This document shows, in pieces, positions 33,335 through 45,401 of a stretch of 64,000 nucleotides of DNA. The position numbers and the translations under genes are program-made. The DNA lies in contig CM055098.1 of the NCBI GenBank assembly GCA_029204225.1, positions 18,011,303 to 18,075,302 of the forward strand, given 5' to 3'. The stretch is from Diphasiastrum complanatum (taxonomy: Eukaryota; Streptophyta; Lycopodiopsida; Lycopodiales; Lycopodiaceae). How positions within the stretch are numbered: position 1 is the first letter of the stretch; every line of letters starts with the position of its first letter. The notes under the pieces were generated by a model. It searched no databases. It was given only the letters and a program-made list of their open reading frames with translations, and was not told where the DNA came from.

Positions 33335-36300
33335 GTTCTTCACTGAACACCATCGCTGGGGGGCAGCTGTTGTACTTGCAGTGCAGCAGTGTAGGACCCG
33401 ATGGAGGTAACGGTTTGACGGCCATTGAACAGGAAGCAATGCAGAAGCTTGGGCATGATATAGATGGACTACTGGCATCTTCTCCTGAAGTAGATTACAG
33501 TGATGCCGTGATAAATGTTGATGGAATTTCAGTGCCTGTTCACCGATGCGTTTTAGCAGCTCGCAACTCTTTTTTCCGCAGTGTTTTCTCCAAGCGTTGC
33601 AGTCCTTTACCCGAGAAAAGTAAGGAAGCTTTGTCCTCTAAGCAGGAATTTGATATAAATCAGCTCGTTACTTCGGGAAGGATTGGATACAAGCCATTCA
33701 TGATTGCATTGAGCTATTTCTATGGTGGCTTACTCAAGGGAGTGAACGAAGCTTGCTCCGTGTCTTGCATGGACCCATTGTGTTCGCATATCTGCTGTTG
33801 GCCTGTCATCGATACTTACCTGGAGCTTCTTTGCGCTGCCTCTGTGTTTGAAATCTTGGAGCTAAAAACCATCTCACAGGCATGTTCATCCTTATAAAGC
33901 ATCTCATGAGATCTTTTCATGGTCGATATGTTTTCTGAGTCCTGACTTTTCAACAGTCTTCTCCAAACTAACGTGGCTGATGAGGATATTGCTTATTCCG
34001 TTGGTCTTTCTTAAGCATTTTCTTCTTATTATCTAATTATCAAATGAACAATCAAGAGAATTTATCTAGTCCTCATCTAATTTAAGATAGTGCAACTTTC
34101 TGCAAACTTCCACTTCATGATAACGCTCTACATTTTTACAAGTGAATGTTCACCTTATCCGGACTATACAGGTTATTAATGTTAAGCCAGTCACCTACAA
34201 TGAGCTTAGTTATCTTTTGTATGTCCGCATTTGTGTGACTAAATGGAATACAAACCCTGAAATCATGAAGTAGAGAAGAATCTTCACCAACATGCCACTT
34301 ATTCCATCACCACGCTTAGGGTGTGGTAGTTGCACGTTCATGCAAGCAATCGTGTAAAGTAAAGACTGGGATATACTGGAAACGACTTACCTGAGAGTCA
34401 GAAATTTTTTCACATTAAAGACATCTTTGGATTATGCAGCATAAGCCATTAGCGTATCGAACTTTCTTAGCTAAGTTGTTCAACCACTTACTTAAATTTT
34501 GCAGCAACACCTTCTAGACGTGGTTGAAAAAGCTCAGATAGAGGATGTGCTGCAGATCATGGTAGCCGCTTTGAGACATGGGGCCACAGAATTAAAGGAA
34601 CTTTGCATTCAAGCACTGGCATCATCTAACATCGAACCCCTCGTTTTTGAAAAACGGTTTCCAAGAGAGATTTACCAACAAATTGCTGCTCTGCGTCTGA
34701 AGCTTGGTTTAATAGACTCAAGTGACAGGGACTCTTTGCAAGACAAGCAGTGCAAAAGAATATATAAGGCCCTGGATTCAGATGATATAGAGTTGATGCA
34801 GCTTCTGTTGACAGAGTCAGGACTAACTATCGATAGCACTTATGCACTCCATTACGCTGCAGGTTATTGTGATTCAAAGACCACGTCAGAGTTGATGGAT
34901 CTGGCTGTGGCAGACATAAACGGCAGGGACAGACGTGGTTACACAGTGTTACATGTTGCAACCATGCGCCGGGATCCTGAGATAATCGGATTGGTATTAC
35001 AAAAAGGTGCAAATCCGCTGGATCTAACACCGGATGGCTTAACTGCTCTTCAAATCTCAAAGAAATCAACAAGAAACTCTGAGCTCCATGGACGTATGGA
35101 AACGAGGGAGGATTATTTGAGGAATAGAATTTGCGTTGAGATATTAGAGCAAGCTGACAAAGAAAATCCTCTATCGGTCTTTCCTATTGTCGGTGAAAGA
35201 GAATTATTTATGCGGCTACTATATCTTGAAAACAGAGGTACACTACGTATACTCTTCAAGACTGTTCACCATTCATACTACATTCACCACAACGACAACT
35301 GTTTTTTTTTTCTGTCAGCTGGACTAGCTCTTAACGTGAAAATGCCATCCTGGCTTCATTCCATAAACAGCTCCTTAAAGACCATAGTGAGCACTAAAAA
35401 TTCTTCATATCTGAATTGTTATCTGGCCTGAAAAAGTTTAAGAGCTCTAGGTGTTCTGTTACAAATCTACCAACGTGATTATGAATTTCACTACTTTGAC
35501 GATTTCCATCCCCTAGTTGTTTTACTAGAATCCTTAATTGTGTCAGTGGTCTCTCTTATTTGCACTGCAGAACACAAATTATACAATAGGGATTGGAGTT
35601 GTGATCAGACCTTCATGTAGGACATTATTGGCTAGAGTACATTAGCTACCTACTTACAGAACTCTGTTGCATCTTACTACCCTTTCGTGGTTAGCAAAGA
35701 CTTTCATGCCTTACTTTGCCCTGCAAGCTGGAAATGAGAGGTTTTTCTCTTTCTGTCATTCACAATATTGATAACTATGTGGTACCTTGGCACTCTAGAA
35801 ACTTCCATTTCCCAGCCTCCAGGCGGCAGTGCTATCGTTGATACGTTATAAGGTAATAAATAGCTTGGAAAACGCAACCTGATAATAAATTTCTTCGTGG
35901 ACCTCCTTTTAAGGTATATTATATACTTACTTTTTCAACTCTTATGAGACACAAAAGTACAAGATCTCCTCGTCCTTCAGGTCAGGCGCCATTTCATCAA
36001 CGGCAGACTATCAAGAATATATACCTCGGACGAGATCGCATAAACGAGAGAAGTGAAGGGATCTAGTAGCTGTTTGGCTGGGAAGGTACTCGAGATGAAT
36101 CTGTTGGAGCCCGCTACCAACTTTTTGGGTGGTTAGCAAAGTTTGAAGAAAAATCCCTGTAGGAATACAGTAGAATTTAGAGCTGAAAGCAGAGGTACTG
36201 GGGCTTGAAGTTTGGTTGCGAGCCATCTTCAGTGCTTTATTCGAACTACTTTCCTAGTCCTCAGAGTAGCTAAAACACCTTAGCACTTGATTATTCCCAG

Positions 36301-38602
36301 CACTTCTGCTTCAGCCAAAATCCCGTTAATGTTAATATTCTAGTCAAGTTCATGTTTTGCTACGTTTAAACAGCTTCAAGTTCATCGACGTGGAAGTGGT
36401 TTTGATTTTAAATGTTCGCCCCTTTTCTCATGTCAGAATCCGGTAGCGAGTTTGTCTTATATGATATTCTGCAAAAAGGAGCCACAAATGCTTCTGGACT
36501 CTGGTTCCAACTTCCCATGATGATTTCATTGTCGAAAATTTAGCAGATTACGGCTGCTTGGATGGAGGGAGCCTGGAGGCAATGTTCCAAAAACTTCCCT
36601 GAATATGACCTCACATAAGCTGCGATCAGGGAAGGTTCCTAGTTTCCGAAGTATGCCGTTTTTAAAACCTTAAACCTCAACTCAAAATGCTCGTTGGTTC
36701 TAATATTCAGCTAAAGTTTTCTGTAACTAGCATGCGTAAAAGACAATTCAAATAAATGAAATCCAACCACATGAATTGACTATATCTCTCCCCTGTTAGA
36801 GCTTTGAATCGAAACGATAGATATGCATGAATTATGATTATAATCGTAGATATGGCATTACGCAAGAACGTGTAACTGTAACTGAGAAGCGATTATAAAT
36901 TCCCAACTAGGACTACTGAATAAACATGAACGACAATCGTATGTGGAAGCCCCCTAAATTAAGATTAGCACCGAGTCTCTTCTACAATGAACTCAATAAG
37001 AAACGAAATAAAAAGGTAATGAGTTGATGTCTTTGTATCCTATTCCTATGTATATTATACTGTACTGATCGAAAACCCTATCGATTGAATGGTAAATGAC
37101 AAATGGTAGTGTGCAGTTCCGGAAGTGCATTCCATCGGTTTTTTCTAATAACAAATTTCGCATAAAATGACAATTTTTTTGAAGAGCAGTTGTTTAGAAA
37201 AAAGTTTTCGTGGTGATTGTTTTTGTGACAATCTTGCGGTGATACGAGCTTGATTATAGCTAGTCTATCTATCTTGTCAACTGAATTGTTTGCAAAATGC
37301 AAATTAATGTACATGTTTAGAAAGCGTCACCAACTTCCAACCTAGTGCAATCAAGCTTCATTGGTGCTATAAAAAATTGGTTCCACTAGTTAAACTTTGG
37401 TCTTCATCTTGGAAATAGTTGGATTCATAATTGTAAACCTTAGGAGTTTCTAATTATGATCTAATTCAACTAAATGGACTTTTATTGCCCTATATTAGCA
37501 TAGCATCTAACAATAATCCCAAAGTATGCACTTTGACTTCGTTATAAAGATTCCTACTCTGAACTTACTTTCTAAGCTAATTTTTCTTTTATTTACAATC
37601 CATTCCACTCAATGATGTCAATAGTGTAGGTCTTGCAATTGGGTTCAACTTTTGTCAAAGTGACTTCAATTCTAAGTACGTGTTTAGAAACCTAGCAAGT
37701 GGGTTCCACATCTAGACTACACAATTTGTTGATTTTTAGAAACAATCCTTTGAAAGTTGAATGTTTTCTCATCTTTCTTTAAAGAGTCTATATAAATGCT
37801 TTGATAATAAAACCTATGATTTTAGTCATAAAAGCTTTGTTGTTATTCAAGGTTAGGTGGGGAACACATAAGCCATCTAAGAGTTCATTGGCCAATTTGT
37901 GCAAGTTGTAGCTATGTCGTGTCATGACTTTTATCTACTCTAAGACATAAATGTGTACTTGGTGACTACTTGTTCAACAGTGGCACTAGCTCGTTTACTA
38001 TTTCCTCGGGAGGCAAAGGTTGTCCTGGGTCTTTCTCACATTGATGGGACGGAAGAATTTACAGGCTTCAAGCGTGGTGCAGCTAAAACAGAAGCTAATG
38101 CGAACCTTAATAAGGAGTCATCCATGAGCTTTCCCTCAAGACTTGACTTAGTCTATGTACCATTTTGCATGGACAAGAAGCTATTACAACGAGTTGGAGC
38201 TCTTCAAAGAGCAGGTTAGCATGTTACAAACTTTTAATAAAAAGCCTATGCTTTCAATCCAAAATAGTCTTTTTTTCCATTGTTGAGGAGTTGTTTTGCA
38301 TTAACCAACCACACATTCAAAGATATTTATTCATTTATGTGGTTACTATCATTGTAGTTGAAGTGGGGCAGCGATTCTTCCCACGTTGCACAACAATACT
38401 AAACAAATTCATGGATGATGGGTCATTTGAACATGCTTGCATCCAAGACAGGCGTGTCCAAGGCCACAAAACGAAGGAAATACACATGACACATAACATC
38501 GAAATCCATGACATGTTTGCTGAATCCTCTATTGAGGACTTTGTAGCATTAGACCAACAGAAGTCAAGTCAACGTGATCTTATATTCTCCTATGGCTCAT
38601 AA
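33335..38602 (+). CDS. NPR1-family salicylic-acid signalling regulator (BTB-ankyrin), four exons
   Basis: This is a transcriptional co-regulator of plant defence of the NPR1/NPR3/NPR4 family. Its exons are 33335-33879, 34505-35237, 37981-38214 and 38358-38602, with TAA at 38600. Splice phases join cleanly and no stop interrupts them. The BTB domain reads DYSDAVINVDGISVPVHRCV and LAARNSFFRSVF. A zinc motif CMDPLCSHICC has the C-x4-C-x-H-x2-C spacing of NPR1. Ankyrin repeats include YKALDSDDIELMQLLLTESG and RGYTVLHVATMRRDPEIIG, followed by RICVEILEQADKENP. The C-terminal NPR domain shows ALARLLFPREAK and VEVGQRFFPRC. From the first in-frame ATG (33439) the protein is about 550 residues, against ~590 for NPR1. 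Coding appears to extend upstream to a good acceptor at 33334, and an in-frame stop at 33253 means a further 5' exon must supply the start. No C-terminal basic nuclear signal was noticed. The member within the family is not resolved. Confidence 0.9.
33880..34504 (+). other. Intron 1 of the NPR-family gene, GC-AG type
   Basis: The exon ends ..CTCACAG and the intron begins GCATGT, a GC donor; it ends TTTTGCAG. The junction Q|QHLLDVV falls where NPR1 has YQ|RHLLDVV, which supports the GC donor over any nearby GT. Confidence 0.75.
35238..37980 (+). other. Intron 2 of the NPR-family gene (2.7 kb)
   Basis: The donor is AGAG|GTACAC and the acceptor TTCAACAG. The joined codon G|TG gives Val, as in NPR1 (ENR|VALA). 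No transposon or gene was recognised inside. Confidence 0.8.
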
Positions 38603-39733
<1,131 letters not shown>

Positions 39734-39923
39734 AATATCTCTTTCTCTTCCTACTTTCTTTGTTGTAGGGCCTCCTATTTTTACTGTATGTGCTCTATTA
39801 TGGATGTTGAATGCTTGTTTGTCTTTGTTAATCATGCTATCACATTCCTATCATTAGCACAAGCATTCTCCACATTTGGTTCAAGAAACCAAATTCGTAA
39901 GATATACATGCAAGAAAAATAGG

Positions 39924-40724
39924 TGTTACCTAGAAGTGATCATTAAGATCTGTAGGTAGGACGTTTTAACAGAGCTACAGATTTGGTTCATTTATGCAGA
40001 TAAAACGTTTACGACCAATTTCATTGCTTATTAGCAATCAATGACAAGGACCAGATGGATGCCAACGGATCACCAGCCAACTGGCGATCGCAATTGACGA
40101 CCTAATTTCTTAGTATAAATAGTTGTTCATATTCATACAGTTTCATTCATTGAAAATCAGAATTATCAGAAGCATTTGAATAGTTAGCTCTCTCTCTCAA
40201 GCCTGCGAGCTTGAACGCTCCTTAGCATTCTAGCTCACTTCTTAGAGTTGTTATAGAGATTGCTATTGTGCTACTGGTTTATCAACGTTGCGCATAAATT
40301 TAGACTTTTATTTTAGCCACTCAGAGATAGCATAGAGTACAACTTCGACCCGCAACTTATTGTACTCATTTACTTCTGTTTCGTTTTGAATCAATACTAT
40401 TCTTTATTGCGTTCAGCTTCGTCTCAAAATGTATGCGTTTTTTGGAGTTCTTTGCGACTAATTATTTGTTTAATAATTTTCGATGCTTAATTGTTTGGCT
40501 ACGTAATCACTGTAGTACTGGCGATTTCAAAGCTAGTTACTATAAGTTCAAACACAATTTCTATCACTATTGTCTCGTTTGAAATTGATAGGCGTAGTCA
40601 TGCATTGGAAAGATGAAGATGGTTTATTCCGCCATGCACGAAAAGTTTTCTTTCTATACACACGAATTATTTTCATTCGTTTCTTTTCGGGCTAGATCTA
40701 TCTTCTGCATACCACTTTTCGACA
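39924..40724 (+). repeat. Copia 5' LTR (801 bp)
   Basis: It starts TGTTACCTAG and ends CTTTTCGACA immediately before the primer site. Its last 270 bp recur at 44166-44437. Confidence 0.85.
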
Positions 40725-40741
40725 TGGTATCAGAGTGATTT
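40725..40741 (+). other. Primer binding site (initiator Met tRNA type)
   Basis: TGGTATCAGAG directly follows the LTR end GACA. Confidence 0.85.
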
Positions 40742-40891
40742 CACTACTTCTTTATCTGATTCCAACATGATATCAGAGCAAAGCTCTAATACTTGATATC
40801 TTTTGTGATATCAAGTTGATATCAAACTCTTCAGTTCTTTTCAACCTTTCGGTATCAGAGAATTGATTTCCTATTGTTGGCATTACTGCAT

Positions 40892-41269
40892 CATTAGAGG
40901 AGTTCTACATCCAAAAAAGACCCTTTGTAAAGATTCCTTTTATATTTTTTCTCAATTTTTTCTTACACATGGACCAATCAAAACACTCAAATTAGAAATC
41001 TACGTAACGTAACTTTTTGAGTCCACATTTTGATTCCACGCTAAAAATGGCACAAATTTTTAGTGGTAAGTCCAAATTTAGCGGAGTTTGATGCATTGGA
41101 AAGCGCTCGACAAGGGCTTTCCAATGATATGTTACATGACATACTTTTGAGCTACGATCAAAAAGTTATGGCAAGTCAAAAGTATTAGTGTTATAATATT
41201 TTAATAATATAAACTACATCTTGCAGGAATTCTTAAAGGGTCTTTTTGGAGCTCAAAACTCCTCTAATG
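40892..41269 (+). mobile_element. 378-bp MITE, copy 1
   Basis: It begins CATTAGAGGAGTTCTACAT and ends GAGCTCAAAACTCCTCTAATG. The two ends are imperfect inverted repeats of about 35-44 bp sharing CCAAAAA.GACCCTTT. It is non-coding and lies between the primer site and gag of the host copia. A second copy of identical length and opposite orientation is at 54713-55090. No clear target duplication could be read. Confidence 0.82.
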
Positions 41270-41307
41270 CTTAGCGTCATCGATATAATCGACAGAATAA
41301 GTTCCAG

Positions 41308-44160
41308 ATGGATTCTCAAAGTAAAGTTGGTCTTATCACAGACAAGCTGAATGGATCCAATTATCATTTGTGGAAATTTAAGATGAAGACCTTGCTAATC
41401 GCTAGCGAATTATGGGATGTTGTTACTGGTATAGAAGTAAAACCTGAAGATGACGACTCAAAGTGAAAATTGAAGGATGGTAAAGCTTTCGCGCTTATTA
41501 TTCTCAATATATCAGATACACAGACTGGAAACGTAGCTAAAGCTAAAACATCAAGAGACGTTTGGGACATTTTGAACTCACTATATGACATGAGAGACGT
41601 AACTACTAAGTTACATCTACGAAGGAAATTCTTCACATTCAAAATGTTTATTGGTGATTCACTTCAGAGTCACATTATCCAGTTTAAGAATCTCTTGCAA
41701 CAGATGGTTGCTGTCGGATCAGTCATAAACGATCAAGACACAATTATGACATTGCTTTCAAACTTGCCCTCAAAATATGAGAACTGGGTGATGATCATAT
41801 CGACACACTCAGGTTTAACTCTTACTAGAGTTATCACTATGTTGCTGCAAGAAGACAATTGAAGAAGTCAAGACACTTCGTCTACTTCTTTCTCTCAGGC
41901 TCTATATGTCAACAAAGGGTTGAAGCGACAGAAGCAGAAAAGTTCCAAGAAGGCTGCAACGAATTAGAAGCTGACTCAAGGTCAAGAACAATCATTGAAT
42001 CCACAATCGAAGAAGAATATGTTTTGCAGGTATTGCAAGCACAATAACCATGAGATCAATGATTGTCGTATTCTCCAAGCGAATAGCGTATCCAAAAAAC
42101 CTGATCTTCTCAGGTTGAAGTGGATGAAGCCGCATTCATGGTCAAAGATCAAAGCGCATTTTTGGATGATTCATGATTTCTAGATTCTGGAGCAGCTCAA
42201 AATATGACCAATCAACGTGAGATCTTCAACTCCTACACGCCTTACAACACAAAGAAATTTGTTCATCTTGGTGACAATAGTACTCACACCATTGAAGGTG
42301 AAGGTATTGTAAGATTGCGATTCCAGCATGATCAGTTCAAATTACTATCAAATGTCCTATATGTTCCTAAACTCTCTACAAATATGTTATCAGGAAGTAG
42401 AATTACAAATTTAGGTCATAAGGTAGAATTTGAATCTGATCAACGCAGCATTATTGATAGGAGTGATAAGATCCTTGCACTCGACAAGAGGGAGAGTTAC
42501 TTATATAGATTGGCACACTATTATTTTGAGTCTAGTCAAGACTTAAAAACCTCTGTTCTAGTCAATAAAGTACTACTATGACATCATCACTTAGGACACA
42601 TAAATCATGCATCTATTTTGAACATGTCCAGACAATCCATGGTCCTTGATCTCGACTATCCTTCTAGTAAGGTCCTGTTAGATGTTGTTCATACAGATAT
42701 ATGTGGACCTATGCAAACTCCCTCACTGCTAGATGCAAAATATTTCATTACCTTTATTGACGAATTCTCCAGAAGATCAGTTGTTTATTTCATTAAACAG
42801 AAATCACAGGCTTTCCAAATTCAGACAATTCAAAGAGCATGCCGAGAATCAAATTGACAAACAAATCAAAGCATTGAGGTCAGATAATAGGGGAGAGTAC
42901 ATCTCCAACAAATTCAAGGACTATTGCCTTAACAACGACATTGAGCAACAGAACAGAACCTTAGGTGAATTGGCAAAGTGCATGTTATCACATGGTCTTC
43001 CTAAGAGAAAGAACAGAACCTTAGGTGAATTAGCAAAGTGCATGTTATCACATGCGACACTTCCGAAGTGCTTCTGGGTTGAAACTGAAGCTGTTATCAC
43101 ATGTTATCACATGCGACACTTTCGAAGTGCTTCTGGGCTGAAGCTGTTTCAACAACAACCTATATTTAGAATAGATGTTATACTAAAGGCCTCTCAAACA
43201 AAACACCATTCGAAGTTTGGACATGTACCAAACCTTCTTTATCAAACTTACAAGTTTTTGGATGTACTACTTTTGCGCATATTCCTCGTGATCTCAAGAA
43301 GAAGCTCAACTTCTAGAGTATCAAGTGTGTTTTCATCAGCTACACTAATTTAGATCAAGCCTACAAGTTGTTCGATCCCATCGAGTCGAAGATATTCACT
43401 AGCCGGGATGTCACCTTCATCGAAGATCAGTTTCAAGACCTCAAAGGAAAGGGCATTCCCCATGTAGCCGACCTATCAGATTCTCATGATGCTTTGAACT
43501 TTTCAGTTCCTCAGTCGACTATTCCTATTAAAGGTCCAAGCTCCTCTACTCTTAACGAACAACAAATCAATAACGGATCAGAAGATGATGATGTTGCAGA
43601 TCAGCAACTACAATATTATGGAAATAATCAACTTTATGTATTACCCAAAAGAGTCTTCAAGAACTAGCAGACCACCCAACCGGTATATCGATGAGTCTAC
43701 AACTTATCTTGTTCAGGAACCGACGTCCGTCCAAGAGGCACTCAGTCAGCCTGACTCAGATCTCTAGAAAGAAGCTATGGATAAAGAGTGTTCATCTCTT
43801 ATCAAGAACCAGACGTGGACAATTGTCGAATTACCTGCCAGTAGAAACGAAATTGATTGCAAATGGATTTTCAAAGTCAAGTACAATGCAGATGGAAGTA
43901 TCAACAGAAGAAAGGCATGACTAGTAGCCAGAGGTTTTTCTCAGGTATACAACGTCGATTACACTGAGACCTTCAGTCCAGTAGTCAAGCATTTTTCTAA
44001 TCAACTTTTGCTATAATTTGTTGCTACAGCAGATTTGGAAATACATCAAATGGATGTACAGACCACATATCTCAATGGAGTTATTGAAGAAGACATTTAC
44101 ATGGTGCAACCCAAAGGTTATATTATCGAGGGTAAACACAATCACGTATGTAAACTCCAT
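41308..44160 (+). pseudogene. Copia gag-protease-integrase-partial RT
   Basis: Gag starts at the ATG at 41308 (KLNGSNYHLWKFKMKTLLIA) with the UBN2 region to about 41860. The knuckle region near 42025 reads CRYCKHNNHEINDC. The protease has FLDSGAAQNMTNQREIF near 42180, in a D-S-G-A context. Integrase parts are VHTDICGPMQTPSLLDAKYF and ALRSDNRGEYISNKFKDYC. The linker near 43370-43470 contains TSRDVTFIEDQFQDLKGKG. The RT start near 43850-43960 reads CKWIFKVKYNADGSINRRKA. Stops or frameshifts occur in each domain. Integrase carries local tandem duplications at 42950-43140. Confidence 0.85.
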
Positions 44161-44165
44161 GACTT

Positions 44166-44437
44166 CGTGACTAATTATTTGTCTGATAATTTTTGATGCT
44201 TAATTGTTTGGCTACGTAATCACTGTAGTACTGGCGATTTCAAAGTTAGTTACTATAAATTCAAACATGATTTCTATCACTATTGTCTTGTTTGAAATTG
44301 ATAGGCGTAGTCATGCATTGGAAAGATGAAGATAGTTTATTTCGCCATCATCGAAAAGTTTTCTTTCTAGACACAGGAATTATTTTCATTCGTTTCTTTT
44401 TGAGCTAGACCTATCTTTTGCACACCACTTTCCGACA
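44166..44437 (+). repeat. Copia 3' LTR, right-hand part only
   Basis: It corresponds to 40455-40724 of the 5' LTR with scattered substitutions, and ends CCGACA. Confidence 0.85.
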
Positions 44438-44640
44438 CACTCCATCTCGACTGGGCCACCCTCCATCACAATCTCGACCACACCCTCTACACCATTTGCC
44501 AAGATCTCCATCTTCTGCGCAGAACCCTGCAAGAACACAAACATTTCTACAAAACCCATGCGCAGTCTCCTTCCTCCCTACACTCACCAAACGATCCTTC
44601 CCATCGCTCCTCCTTCCTTCCTCACACAATCCCAATTGCT
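44438..44640 (+). other. C-rich segment between two copia elements, unassigned
   Basis: About 200 bp dominated by C, A and T with little G on the plus strand, unlike both neighbours. Frames on either strand are open for 70-80 codons but resemble low-complexity sequence. It could be the 5' part of the following element or a captured gene piece. Confidence 0.35.
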
Positions 44641-45401
44641 TCAAAAAGAAAAATCAACTATCTCTCTAATGAGGAAGAAGAAGATTTTATTGCAAGTGAT
44701 GGAGAAGGATCACTCATGGTGTCAAGTTTTTCTTCATCACCCTTCAAGAAAGATGGAGCTTGGTACATAGATAGTGGAGCCTCTTCACATATGTGCTGTT
44801 CAAAGGAGTCCTTTGACTCTATTGTAACTTATAAAGGACTTAAAAGATCTATTTATACTGCAAATGATCATGACTGCTCTATTGAAGGAATTGGCAACAT
44901 TCCATTGAAACTTGCTTCTTCTAAAGTTCTATCACTTTCCAATGTTCTTTTTGTTCCTAAGCTTACAAAAATTTGATTAGCGTTAGAAAGTTGCTTGATA
45001 GTGGTTGTGATGTAAAATTCAATTCCAATACTTGCTTTATCAAGAAAAATGATGAGATCCTAGCTAATGGATCTAGATATGGTGGGTTGTATCTACTTTC
45101 TTCAAAAGCTATGGTATTTCGGATCACTTCCTAGTCTTCAAAGCTTATGTTGAGAAACAATGTTCTTTCAAAGTTAAATATTTAAGATGTGACGGAGGAG
45201 CTGAATACATCTCCAACAAGTTCTATGAATATTGTGAGGGTGAAGGAATAAAGAGAGGGTATTCTTGTGCTTATTCTCCATCTCAAAATGGAGTTGCTGA
45301 AAGAAAAAAATTGATCTCTATGTGAATGTGCTAAAGCAATTCGAGTTGAAGCTTCTTTTCCTATTGAATATTGGGGAGAAGTAATTAATTGTGCAAACTA
45401 T

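Larger units (their letters stand above)
39924..44437 (+). mobile_element. Ty1/copia element, 3' half of pol deleted into its own LTR
   Basis: The 5' LTR is 39924-40724 (TG...ACA, 801 bp). The primer site is TGGTATCAGAGTGATTT from 40725. A MITE insertion lies at 40892-41269. gag-protease-integrase-RT run from 41308 to 44160. At about 44165 the RT frame runs directly into the last 272 bp of the 3' LTR (44166-44437), which matches 40455-40724. The rest of RT, RNase H and PPT are lost. The 5-bp flanks (ATAGG left, CACTC right) do not match, so the right edge is also disturbed. Multiple stops mean it is dead. Confidence 0.88.
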
